A stretch of 64,000 bases of DNA, from NCBI GenBank assembly GCA_964429795.1, contig CAYSCW010000008.1, forward strand, positions 1 to 64,000, read 5' to 3'. The translations under genes were made by a program, and so were the position numbers. The stretch is from CAYSCW01 sp964429795 (lineage in GTDB: Bacteria > Acidobacteriota > Aminicenantia > Aminicenantales > Aminicenantaceae). Below the pieces are notes generated by a model, which saw only the letters and a list, made by a program, of their open reading frames with translations, did no database searches and was not told the DNA's origin. Positions 1 to 9,095 of this stretch are shown one piece after another. Each line of letters begins with the position of its first letter. Within the stretch, counting starts at the first letter, position 1.

Positions 1-96
1 AGATCAAATGAAACGGAACGTTTAAATAGGCTGGGAATAGAGGGCAAAGGAAAAGGAATATTCCAAACAGAAGAAAGAATTACAGAGATACCTTGA
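1..96 (+). CDS. possible C-terminal tail of a gene entering from the left
   Basis: Frame 1 is open from the first base to a TGA at 94-96, giving about 31 polar residues (ends in ...ITEIP). It would be convergent with the minus-strand YfhO-like gene and overlap it by 17 bp. The stretch is too short to assign a family. It may be chance, so this is only a candidate gene end. Confidence 0.25.
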   Translation, partial: RSNETERLNRLGIEGKGKGIFQTEERITEIP

Positions 97-2899
97 TTTT
101 GAAAAAGGCTAATATCAGAAAGAGAAAGGACAGAAAGGTTAATACGCCACCCAGATAAAAAGTCCAGGGTCTATACAAGAATCTCAATTCATGTTTTCCT
201 TTTGGGATAAGGACAGCTCTTAAGGCGCCAAAAGCGGGGTAGATTTTCACCTTTTTCCCGTTTAAATACGCTTCCCAACCAGGATAATAGGCATCGCTCA
301 GGATGAAAACCCCGTTTTCCGAGGTCTCGATCTCTGTCTTTATATAATTGGCCCTGTAGTCGATAAAGGTAATACTGGATTGACCCGTTTTGCCTATCTC
401 TGGATTCTTGGGAAGATTTCCTTCAATCAAGGCAGTGTTTTTATGGATTAAAGGATCTCTTCCCATGATTGTTATGGCTTCGTCCAAGTCTTTAACTTGT
501 TTTATGCTGTAAAGCATGAATCCCCTCTCCAAGGCTTTTTTGTTCAGGTAAACAATCGCATGATGGGAAAAAACCTCTTCGTAGGGAGCAGCCTCAAAAT
601 CAAGGGAACCCGAGGATTTTCCAGGGCTGGAATTCTCGGACGATGTTTTTTTTATCTTATTATAAGTAATCCTGAGATCACCGAAAAAAAATGCTCTGTC
701 ATTCTTGTCCTTTGCTTGAGGATTTCTCAAGGCAAGAACGAGGATAACATCTTCTCCTGCATACTTACTCAAATTGACCTTTAGATTGAAAAAATCGCGA
801 TCTCTCTCGTTGCCGGCCCCATATTCACTGTGGAAAACGACTTCCTCCCTGCCTCCCTGTTTAAGGGAGATGGTTAAAATCAATTTGTTACCAGGGTTCT
901 CACCACCCCTCCAATCGAAATCAAACGCTAATGCTGTTGATTTCAAGAAAATATCACCGTAGGGAAGACAAACCGGAATTTCTACTGAGGAATCAGCCAA
1001 CTGTTGCCATCCCCAATGAATATAGGAGTATAGATTACCGCGATGAGTATACTGCATGGAGGGATTATTCATTAACGCTTCTATTTTATGGGCTTTCGCA
1101 TAATCAGGGTCTATCACTATTGCGTCTTCGACAGATTCTGAAATCAAGTATTTGGTGTTCAACAAGTCAAGGTAGGGATTCGACCATATTTCCTCCTTGC
1201 TATACGTTTGACCCATACCGCTGCTAAATTTATCGCTTATGAGTTTTGACAGTAAAATCGTTGGCCGCTTCTCCCGAATGGCAAACATCCTATTGATAGC
1301 AGGAATAGGATAGGCCAAATTGCAGTTAGGCATCAGTGTCCCTCCGATTCCAATTGCCCGAAAGGGCTGTTCCTGCTCCATGAGAAATTGGGTATAAGGA
1401 GCCTTGTCATCGATTTTAAATCTCTCTCTATAATATTGATGATTATTCAATCGAAGTTCAAAAACCACCAAGAACATTAAAACGATTACAGCCCCATCTG
1501 TTATGACTTTGCGGCTGTATTTCGCTCTGATAATGATTAAAAAAGAGCCAGATGCAATGAAAAACAGGAATACATAAAACAATATTTGGCCATTATCTGC
1601 TGCTTGAAAAAAAAACTTCCCGGAGATGCTCTGAAAAATGAAAAAGGGGAGAACACAACAAAATGAGAATAAGAACAATCTGATATTCCTGGTCCTTGTC
1701 TTTTTTATATCTTCTAATAAATACGACAGGGAAAACGCTGATATGACAGAGATCATATAATAAATGAGAGAACTGTATTTTATGTAATTTATATTGTTCA
1801 GCAGGGGTAAAGTTCCAATCCAATTTATATAGAAAGCGCCGTTGATTTTGCTTATCAACAAGAAGAGCAGAATAAAATGAAAGGCCACTATCTTTTCCCC
1901 AAGCCTCCACCTTTTTCTTGCTAGATTGAAAAAAGCATAGAACACAAGGGAAAAGACAAGATATCCCAGATAATTCGGGCCTTGGAACATCTTATTTGGA
2001 TATAATATCCAGGTCAGAAATTTCTTAAGAGATAAGCTTTCGGTTACCCCTGTCAAACCCCCTATTCTGCTGCTGAGAGAATTCCTCCAGAATTCAAGAA
2101 AAGGGACCAATTTGAGAGAAGACAATAATCCACTCATCACAAGGCCAGCAAGATAAGAGAGAAAAAAGCTGATCTTTTTCCCCAATTCCAAGTCTTTTTT
2201 TATCAACACAAGAAAGACAAAATAGATGGTGACGAATAGATGAACAAGAACAAACTCGTTCGGATTTCCGCCGTAAAAGGAACCAGCACTGCATAAAATG
2301 AAGCCCAAGAGATATCTTTTATTGCTCGAGAATAAAAACTTGGTCAAAAAATACATCATCGGGGAAAGGAACATGATGACATTGATTTGGTCCATATCCA
2401 CAAAAGCATGGAAATAAGAGTTAAACATGTAAAAAGAAGCCCCTGCTGTGGCTACCCAGAATGAGCATCTGAACAAGCGAAGCAAAAGAAAGAGAAAAAA
2501 TCCCGATATAAAAAGTCTCAACAGCAAGAACAAATCGTACATCATTAACGATGGAAATAGCTTGAAAAAATAGATGGGAAGAAAAAAAGTATAAGAATTC
2601 ATATCCGCATTATACGGCCTGCCCAACCCGCTGTACGGATTCCACAACGGCAGCTGAAATGTTTTCAGGTAGTGATGTTCCAAATAAGCAGAAGGCAAAT
2701 TGATTTGATTGGATGCAGCAGGGTCAATAGTGGCAAATTTTCGGGCTACATGCCAGTATGTTCCGGAATAATGATATTGACCCAGTCGATAAGATCTTTC
2801 CATAGTAGTCATAAAAGAATTCCCTCGAATAACGACAGAATTGTAGTAGATCACTAGAAGGAAAAGGAGAATGAGGGAAGCAAAAATTTTTTCCTTCAA
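80..2899 (-). CDS. YfhO-like multi-pass membrane protein (polysaccharide/teichoic-type glycosylation)
   Basis: Large integral membrane protein of 939 aa: an N-terminal helix, roughly a dozen hydrophobic segments in the first 460 residues, a soluble extracytoplasmic region of about 400 residues, and a last membrane helix at about 915-935. This layout, and the late motif around DAYYPGWEAYLNGKKVKIYP, match the bacterial YfhO family, whose members are GT-C-like proteins tied to lipid-linked sugar transfer (family knowledge). A second member lies at 5861-8760. The called start is TTG at 2899; an AAGGAGG sits 13 nt upstream, so the true initiation codon could be a few codons earlier (an in-frame ATT lies 7 nt after the AAGGAGG). 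A promoter is visible at 2987-3014. The substrate cannot be told from sequence. Confidence 0.8.
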   Translation of the reverse strand: MKEKIFASLILLFLLVIYYNSVVIRGNSFMTTMERSYRLGQYHYSGTYWHVARKFATIDPAASNQINLPSAYLEHHYLKTFQLPLWNPYSGLGRPYNADMNSYTFFLPIYFFKLFPSLMMYDLFLLLRLFISGFFLFLLLRLFRCSFWVATAGASFYMFNSYFHAFVDMDQINVIMFLSPMMYFLTKFLFSSNKRYLLGFILCSAGSFYGGNPNEFVLVHLFVTIYFVFLVLIKKDLELGKKISFFLSYLAGLVMSGLLSSLKLVPFLEFWRNSLSSRIGGLTGVTESLSLKKFLTWILYPNKMFQGPNYLGYLVFSLVFYAFFNLARKRWRLGEKIVAFHFILLFLLISKINGAFYINWIGTLPLLNNINYIKYSSLIYYMISVISAFSLSYLLEDIKKTRTRNIRLFLFSFCCVLPFFIFQSISGKFFFQAADNGQILFYVFLFFIASGSFLIIIRAKYSRKVITDGAVIVLMFLVVFELRLNNHQYYRERFKIDDKAPYTQFLMEQEQPFRAIGIGGTLMPNCNLAYPIPAINRMFAIREKRPTILLSKLISDKFSSGMGQTYSKEEIWSNPYLDLLNTKYLISESVEDAIVIDPDYAKAHKIEALMNNPSMQYTHRGNLYSYIHWGWQQLADSSVEIPVCLPYGDIFLKSTALAFDFDWRGGENPGNKLILTISLKQGGREEVVFHSEYGAGNERDRDFFNLKVNLSKYAGEDVILVLALRNPQAKDKNDRAFFFGDLRITYNKIKKTSSENSSPGKSSGSLDFEAAPYEEVFSHHAIVYLNKKALERGFMLYSIKQVKDLDEAITIMGRDPLIHKNTALIEGNLPKNPEIGKTGQSSITFIDYRANYIKTEIETSENGVFILSDAYYPGWEAYLNGKKVKIYPAFGALRAVLIPKGKHELRFLYRPWTFYLGGVLTFLSFLFLILAFFKIKVSL

Positions 2900-3201
2900 C
2901 GAAATTGCTCTACCTCCTTAGAAACTGCAGTGCCTATCCCGTGGCTCTGGAATATTATGAATTTTCTCACCTGAAACACAGATAAAATTATAATCGATAA
3001 ATAGCTTTTGTAAATGCCAATCTTTTCCACCCATAACCAGCGAATGATGGCTCAAGTTTTTTAGCCTTCAGTGAGAATCCTTCTTGATATTTGAGAAATT
3101 TTGATTAAAATTATCTATTCGACTTTGAGATACGTCCTTCAAATTGATATATCAGGAAAGATGACTGACAATAAGCCAGAAGCTCAGGTAGAGAGTTTAC
3201 C
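2900..3201. other. divergent intergenic region
   Basis: 302 bp, AT-rich, between two divergent genes. It holds the minus-strand promoter listed separately and the plus-strand leader of the oxidoreductase gene. I see no RNA gene, repeat or riboswitch. Confidence 0.5.
2987..3014 (-). promoter_or_regulatory. sigma-70-type promoter for the YfhO-like gene
   Basis: On the minus strand TTTACA (3014-3009), 16-bp spacer, TATAAT (2992-2987). It lies about 90 nt upstream of the start at 2899. Predicted from pattern only. Confidence 0.5.
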
Positions 3202-3710
3202 ATGACCCTGAAAGTTGGCATAATCGGGCTTGGAAAAATGGGAATTCTCCATGCCGCTCAGCTGAAAACAATCAAGGATGCAGAAATAGTTGCCTCTGCC
3301 GATGTCGAAAAACAGCTGGGTCGATATTCCAAAAATCTCAGCCCTGCTACTCCCTTCTTTTCAAACATAAAGAAGATGATGGATTCTGTCCCGATGGATG
3401 CTGTTTACATTTGCACTCCCGCATTTACCCATTTTGAAGTGTCTGAACTGTGTTCAGATTATAAAGTCCATCAATTTATCGAAAAACCCCTGGCTGAATC
3501 ACTCGACTCGGCAAAAAGAATATTGGACTTGCATAATCCTGAAGAAGTAATCCTAGCCACAGGATACTCTTTTGCCTTTCATCCTGTTTTCCAGAAAGTC
3601 AAAGGATTGCTCGAAAAAAAAATATTGGGAAGAGTATTTCGTGTCAACGCCTCCACTTTTATAAGTGTGGTCCTCAAAAGACAGTCAGGTTGGCTTTACC
3701 AAAAAGAAAA
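3202..3710 (+). CDS. Gfo/Idh/MocA-family oxidoreductase, N-terminal part (cut by assembly gap)
   Basis: ATG start; 169 complete codons before the N run. The N-terminal Rossmann motif VGIIGLGKMGILHA (residues about 4-17), the family signature AVYICTPAFTHFE (about 72-84) and the EKP motif (QFIEKPLAES, about 93-102) identify an NAD(P)-dependent sugar dehydrogenase of the Gfo/Idh/MocA family. The C-terminal half, with the catalytic region, is missing because the contig ends at 3710. Next to GT9 and YfhO genes it probably makes or modifies a nucleotide sugar or surface sugar. The reading frame happens to continue through the 100 N into the next contig, which creates a false 484-aa fusion. Confidence 0.8.
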
Positions 3711-3810
3711 NNNNNNNNNNNNNNNNNNNNNNNNNNNNNNNNNNNNNNNNNNNNNNNNNNNNNNNNNNNNNNNNNNNNNNNNNNNNNNNNNNNNNNNNNN
3801 NNNNNNNNNN
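3711..3810. other. scaffold gap (100 N) joining two different genes
   Basis: Exactly 100 N, a placeholder length. The flanks share no overlap, so real sequence of unknown length is missing. The protein families on the two sides differ. Confidence 0.95.
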
Positions 3811-4656
3811 GGCTCAAACCCTTTTGATGGTGTGAGCTACCTTTCCAGAGCTCAAGCTAAAAGCTACTTGGAAAAATTCAGTGATGAAGATGAAGTGTAC
3901 CGAGTTGTGGAGGCAGCTCGAAAAAGTGGATTGGATACAATCACCTGCGCTTATAACGAGAGAGTTTTAAAAGCACTGGAGAAAATTCCCAAGGAAAACA
4001 GGATGAAAGTCATTCCCGTCGTCCCCAATGCCTATGAATATATTCGCGAATCGAGCAGCAAGGGATTGATAGGATCAGTCACATCAAAATTGAAGCGAAC
4101 AGAGACTTTTGAAAAGGTCAAGTTTATCATAAAAGGCACTTCTCATATAAAGGGAATCATTTCCAAGGATATCGAGGCTCTGATCAGAAGCATGCTGGAG
4201 CTTGAGCTCGCTCCCTTTCGAAAATTTGATGTTCCAGCAGTCATTCTCCACGGCCATATCGCTGACTTAGCCTTAGTCAGCGACAATAAAAAGGTCTTCC
4301 AGGTCTATTGCAATTTCATCCGAAATTCTTTTAAGTCAGAGCCGTTTATTGCCACTCATAACTTTGGGAGGTCTTTGCCCAAATACGAGGAATGGAACCT
4401 CGACATCAGTGGTGTTCACACCTCATTCAACAAAAAAGGATTTATGATGAGACCGTCGGCTTCTGTCTGTGAAGAATTATTGGAAAAAACGAATAAATAC
4501 ATCTTAGCCAAAAAAGTTATGGCTGGAGGCACACTCCCTCCTGAAGAAGCCTTTGAATACCTAAAAGGGAAGAATATACCTTCTGTCGTCATCGGCTTAG
4601 GCAGTGTTCAGGAAGTCTATCACACTGTGGCCGTAGCCAAATCATATCTTGAATAG
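3811..4656 (+). CDS. 5'-truncated gene, TIM-barrel / aldo-keto-reductase-like protein of unknown function
   Basis: Open from the contig edge at 3811 to a TAG at 4654-4656 (281 residues). It starts within a GSNPFDGVSYLS segment, has alternating beta/alpha periodicity, and ends with KVMAGGTLPPEEAFEYLKG followed by a VVIGLGSVQEVYHT strand-turn. That resembles the last strands of aldo/keto-reductase-like (beta/alpha)8 barrels. I do not recognise the exact family. It is not a continuation of the Gfo/Idh/MocA domain, whose C-terminal half is an alpha/beta sheet domain with an EKP-linked region. The N-terminus lies in the assembly gap. It is convergent with the GT9 gene, 23 bp away. Confidence 0.55.
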   Translation, partial: GSNPFDGVSYLSRAQAKSYLEKFSDEDEVYRVVEAARKSGLDTITCAYNERVLKALEKIPKENRMKVIPVVPNAYEYIRESSSKGLIGSVTSKLKRTETFEKVKFIIKGTSHIKGIISKDIEALIRSMLELELAPFRKFDVPAVILHGHIADLALVSDNKKVFQVYCNFIRNSFKSEPFIATHNFGRSLPKYEEWNLDISGVHTSFNKKGFMMRPSASVCEELLEKTNKYILAKKVMAGGTLPPEEAFEYLKGKNIPSVVIGLGSVQEVYHTVAVAKSYLE

Positions 4657-4679
4657 AAGAGCTGAAAGGACGCTTATTC

Positions 4680-5864
4680 CTAAGTATCTTTGAAATATTT
4701 CTCCTGAAGAACCTTTATAACTCCATCAGGTTTGATCATCTTGAGACATATATTATCCCTGCACCGGGTATCCTTATTGGTATAGACATTGAGACAAGGA
4801 CTGCAGGATAAGTTCGAGTAGAACGTATAATTTTTATTTCCTGAGTGACCATAAACCTTTGGCGATTCTGGACCAAAAAAACTGATGCTTGGCAATCCAC
4901 AGGCTTCAGCAAGGTGCAAAGGGCCGCTGTCATTCCCCAAATACAGATCGCTCACCTTCATCAAAGAAATAAGTTCTTTCAAGGATATTCTGCCGGTGAG
5001 GTTCAAGACTCTCTCCCTCTCATTTGAAATTATCTTTTCCAAGCGAGATACATAGGCCCTTTCTCCTTTCCCGCCGATTAGAATTATCCTTACTTTTTCC
5101 CGGCTGAGCAAAAAGGAAATGACTTGTTGAAAATATTCAAGTGGCCATTTCCTGATACTCGACATCTCGCCAGCATTGATGTTGACCACAACGAGAAAGT
5201 CTCTGTCCACATCCACCTGTTTTCTTTCCAGTAAATCCAAGACTGCCTTTTTTGAATCCGGGCTTTCTTTCAAATCCATCAATTGTTTCGTATCGGCAGC
5301 AGGTCCTATATTCAACAATTTCAGGAAATTGCGATACTTATCGATAATATGGGTTTCGTTCTCGTAAGAGACAATTCTGTCACAGAGCGTTTTTCTGTAT
5401 TCATGTCTTCCACCAAAACAGAGCATCATCTTTGATCTGGAAAGAGAGGATAAGAGGAGGGAAAAATTTGAAAAAAATTCCAGATTAAAAACGACATCAT
5501 AGTTCTGTCTTCTGATTTGGCGAATAGTTTTAATCAAAGATAAGGCAAATCTCATCAGAGATTTCTTCTCCAAGAAAAAGATTCTGTCGATGAGAGGAAC
5601 AGACTCACAGATCTCGATATTATCCGAGAAAGTCAAAAAATGAATCTCTGTTGAAGGAGAATTCCTTTTTAATTCACCCAGAAGAGGAGTTGTCATAAGT
5701 ATAGAACCAAACCCTAAGAACTTAATGATCAGAATTTTTTCGAGAGCCTCGGGGAGAGAGGATCCTATTTTATCTTTGCTTCTGAATTTCCGAAGAAAGG
5801 CAAGCAAATGACAAGGGAGAAATCCCACATAAAAATCGATTCTCCGCATCGAAGTGAATTTCAT
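4680..5864 (-). CDS. glycosyltransferase family 9 (heptosyltransferase-like)
   Basis: 394 aa. The C-terminal GT9 signature NDSGPLHLAEACGLPSISFF (about 307-326), followed by FGP-x-SPKVYG, and the N-terminal KFLGFGSILMTTPLL (GxGS-type, about 49-63) match ADP-heptose:LPS heptosyltransferases (WaaC/F/Q type). These add heptose to the lipopolysaccharide core on the cytoplasmic side of the inner membrane. A Cys-rich tail (CSPCLNV...CRDNICLKMI) is typical of the family. The ATG overlaps the stop of the upstream YfhO-like gene as ATGA, so the two are probably translationally coupled. The acceptor sugar is not predictable. Confidence 0.85.
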   Translation of the reverse strand: MKFTSMRRIDFYVGFLPCHLLAFLRKFRSKDKIGSSLPEALEKILIIKFLGFGSILMTTPLLGELKRNSPSTEIHFLTFSDNIEICESVPLIDRIFFLEKKSLMRFALSLIKTIRQIRRQNYDVVFNLEFFSNFSLLLSSLSRSKMMLCFGGRHEYRKTLCDRIVSYENETHIIDKYRNFLKLLNIGPAADTKQLMDLKESPDSKKAVLDLLERKQVDVDRDFLVVVNINAGEMSSIRKWPLEYFQQVISFLLSREKVRIILIGGKGERAYVSRLEKIISNERERVLNLTGRISLKELISLMKVSDLYLGNDSGPLHLAEACGLPSISFFGPESPKVYGHSGNKNYTFYSNLSCSPCLNVYTNKDTRCRDNICLKMIKPDGVIKVLQEKYFKDT

Positions 5865-8760
5865 TTTATCCTGGCATCCTCTTCTTTCACTCTATTTAAC
5901 CTTTCAGAAAGGATATACAAACTCAGCAGAGAAAGAAACGAAATGAACCCTATCAATACTAATATCTTGAAACGTGTTGACACCCGGAATTGAAAAACAA
6001 TTTCCCCTTCTCCCTCCTTTACGGCCACTCCCCTGAAGATGAGGTTTGTTTTGAGAACCTTCCTCTTCTTCCCGTTAACGGCAACAGACCAGTCTCTATT
6101 ATATGCTTCAGGAAAAGTGAGTATTCCGTCGCTGTTCGCTTGATATCTATAGATAATTTTGTTCGGTGTGTAGGCCATAATACGAGTGAAGCAGGACATT
6201 CTGTCTTTGTGCATTAATCTTAGCTTTTTATCACTCTCGATATAAACATACCTTGAGTACTCCATGGTTCTGACTTTCCTTATAATACCTTCTTTATCTG
6301 CAGCCATAAAATATTCCGGCTTGCAGAAAAATATTCCTTTATTCCTCTTGTATAAATTATTTTCATAAACTTTTCCATCCAAGTTGCTGTAGACAAGCTT
6401 ATAATAAGGAGGAAGTCTGTCGCCTTTAAACTCATAACGAAAAATAAGATACTTCACCCCCATGAGCTGAATAAGGGAGGATGAAAAATCAGTGGAGGGG
6501 GAAGAAAGAGCAGGGGCTGTTGGTGTCATGAATGATTCTTCCGAAAACGTATCGACAATTAAAGCCTTGTGGTCGGGATGGAAGAATTGATGGACAATTT
6601 TTTCTCTTAGACCATAATTTCCCAAGGTACCGTTAGTGTTAAAATTTGAATCGAAAACCAAAATTCCTTCATATTTTTTTAAATTTCTTTTCAAAAAATC
6701 AACAAGAGGTACATCCACTTCCGTTATGAAATGGATTCTCTTATTGACCGCGACGTAACGACGGTTTTGTATTACCGTCTCAACCGAGACTAACAGGAGC
6801 AAAAAGATAAGGGAAAAAACCGCATTCTTTTTTAACCAAATCGATGATTGAAAGGCTAAAATGACAATTGAGGCGAAAATAAAGACAGGATAAACCTTAT
6901 GATATTTTGTTTCTCCATTAGAGACTAAAGAAGTCATTGCAATCAAACTCAAGGAGAGAAACAGGATCCCAGTCACTGCCAAAAAAAGGTGTTTTCTCCT
7001 TCTATAAAACCTCAAGATTTTGCCATATGTCTGTAGAAACAATTCTAAGCCTTTGATCCCAAGGATCACAAGAAGAAAACAGGTCATGCTTTGCAGTCTA
7101 GAAAGCGGAGAGGAATTCAAAACAGGAAGCTTACAACTAATCTGGTAAAAGGGGAAAAGACCAAACATGGCCATGGAAAATGGAATGAGTAAAAGGAGAA
7201 AAGAGAAATAATCTTTTTCTCTATCGATAAATTTTCTCGAAAATTTTCTGAATTTAAGGGCCAAGATGATAAGCCCCGAAATCAAAAAGAGGATCAAAAT
7301 TGAGCTAACATATGGTCTAATCTCTGGTGTTATCTCCCAGCCGTAATAAGAGGGAAAAATGATATTTTTAAAGTATTTAGGAAAAAGATAGGGGACTTTA
7401 CCGATATGTCGATAGGAAATGTCAATGCTTCTTCTGATGAAAATGGAATAGTACAATGAGAGGAAATGAAACGAGACGATCATCATGCCTAAGAACCAAT
7501 AGAGCGATGTCTTAAGGGCCTCTTTAACCTTGGGGAGAAACCTTCGCTTATCAAGCACATAGAAGAGAATTAAAAAAAGCCCGATCCCATAAAAGGAATA
7601 TCCGGCTACTGGAAGAAAACCTGAATAAATTATAAGGCCACTCCAGAGGGCAAAATAAAACAAAAACTTCATCTTCTTTGTATTGAGGTAGCTGATCAGA
7701 AAGAGGAAGAAAAAGGGGATGTGATAGGAAACGGAAGATTGAGGACCATGCAACCAGCCGATTACGAAACCAGAAAGAGCATAGCCGATTCCTCCTATAG
7801 TGGCTGCTATTTCTCTGATCTTCATCGCACGCAGGAGAAAATACATCCCCATCATACATAAAAATAATTTCAGTAACACAACAAGAGTAAGAGCTTCAGT
7901 AGGCTTTACAATAAATGATATCAACTTTTCAGGGTGATAAGATTGTTCATACTGAGGAACTCCTAATCCCTTGTTAAATCGCCATAAAGGGAAGGTNNNN
8001 NNNNNNNNNNNNNNNNNNNNNNNNNNNNNNNNNNNNNNNNNNNNNNNNNNNNNNNNNNNNNNNNNNNNNNNNNNNNNNNNNNNNNNNNNNNNNNNNATTG
8101 TTCATACTGAGGAACTCCTAATCCCTTGTTAAATCGCCATAAAGGGAAGGTCCCTTCCCTTATAGAATGATAGGTATAATTCCATTGGGGTAAAAAAGCA
8201 TCGAATAAATCACTTGCCCCACCAGTCGTCTCTCTTAACCCTGAAACATATGATAATCGATATCCCGGCCAATGCGTGTACAATGCAAGAGGGTCATACA
8301 CATAACCTTCTCTAAGAAGTAAAGGGAAGAAAAGTAAGAACAAGACAATAAAAAATATGATGATATACAAATTTTTGTGCAGCAACTTCCTATATTCCCA
8401 AGGATTGCAGTTAGATTTGAGATACAGGAATAAGAAAAAAGACAAGAAAAGAAAAAAATATTTACTTATGGAGGATATGCCAGGAACAATATTCACGAGC
8501 AATAGAGCGAATGCTGAATAGGGTTTTAGATTTCTAAAGTCGACTCTCTTTTTCTGGATAATAAACCAGAGTATCAGGAGCAGGAAAACAGCCAAGTGGC
8601 GTATCCAGTAATAATCAAAAAGGATGCCATTCTTGTTGCTTTCTCTGTGAAAAAACCCTTTATTGAAAAAAGCGATTTCTATGATAAGGCTTATCAAACA
8701 AAAAAAAAGAAGGAGCAATAATATCCTCGAAAAGTCAGCTCTCAATTTTTTTGAATTCAT
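5861..8760 (-). CDS. second YfhO-like membrane protein, split by a spurious scaffold gap
   Basis: Two reading-frame pieces flank the N run. The 55 bp at 7942-7996 are repeated exactly at 8097-8151. Dropping the N run and one copy removes 155 bp and joins the pieces in frame as ...GVPQYEQ-SYHPEKLISFIVKP..., giving 914 aa from the ATG at 8760 (920 from the TTG at 8778). That matches the 939-aa sibling at 80-2899. Features are those of YfhO: many membrane helices, then a C-terminal soluble domain with FPEAYNRDWSVAVNGKKRKV and a last helix. It is coupled (ATGA) to the downstream GT9 gene. A promoter lies at 8797-8825. No clear Shine-Dalgarno precedes either candidate start. Confidence 0.85.
7997..8096. 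other. spurious scaffold gap (100 N) between overlapping contig ends
   Basis: The N run is flanked by a perfect 55-bp direct duplication (7942-7996 and 8097-8151), the pattern left when two contigs that share a k-mer-length end are scaffolded instead of merged. No sequence is likely to be missing here. Confidence 0.9.
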
Positions 8761-8796
8761 GATTTGCGCGATATTCAAAATTATAAATTGTTTTTA

Positions 8797-8825
8797 ATCC
8801 TATAAAATAGCAAATATTAAGTCAA
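8797..8825 (-). promoter_or_regulatory. sigma-70-type promoter for the second YfhO-like gene
   Basis: Minus strand TTGACT (8825-8820), 17-bp spacer, TAGGAT (8802-8797). It points at the start codon at 8760, with a leader of about 30 nt. Confidence 0.5.
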
Positions 8826-8979
8826 TATATCCGGAATGGAGAGATGCCTCCCTATTCTGAGTCAAGTCAGTTGCTGCTGTCGGTTAGCATTTCATTGAGA
8901 TAATCCGCCCTCCTCTTATGGGTATTCTTAATGACCACTCTTTGGCAAGCACATCATGCCATCATTCCTATTTCTTGCA

Positions 8980-9008
8980 TTGACAAATTAAAAAGAACTT
9001 TTTAAAAT
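8980..9008 (+). promoter_or_regulatory. sigma-70-type promoter for the SGNH-hydrolase gene
   Basis: Consensus TTGACA at 8980-8985, exactly 17 bp, then TAAAAT at 9003-9008. It is about 90 nt upstream of the chosen ATG at 9096. Confidence 0.65.
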
Positions 9009-9095
9009 CACCTAATTCCAAGAGAAAACTTGTTCTTTCAGTCGAATCTGTGTTTGGCAGAAAGAGTAATGAGTGCCATCAAGAATGAGGAAGGA

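Larger units (their letters stand above)
8779..9095. other. divergent intergenic region
   Basis: 317 bp between the YfhO-like gene and the secreted hydrolase gene. It holds one convincing promoter in each direction (listed separately). The middle, about 8826-8979, shows no gene, repeat or recognisable RNA. Confidence 0.5.

Noticed and set aside
3202..4656. Single 484-aa fusion protein
   Set aside because: The frame crosses 100 N of unknown length and joins two unrelated families; treated as two partial genes.
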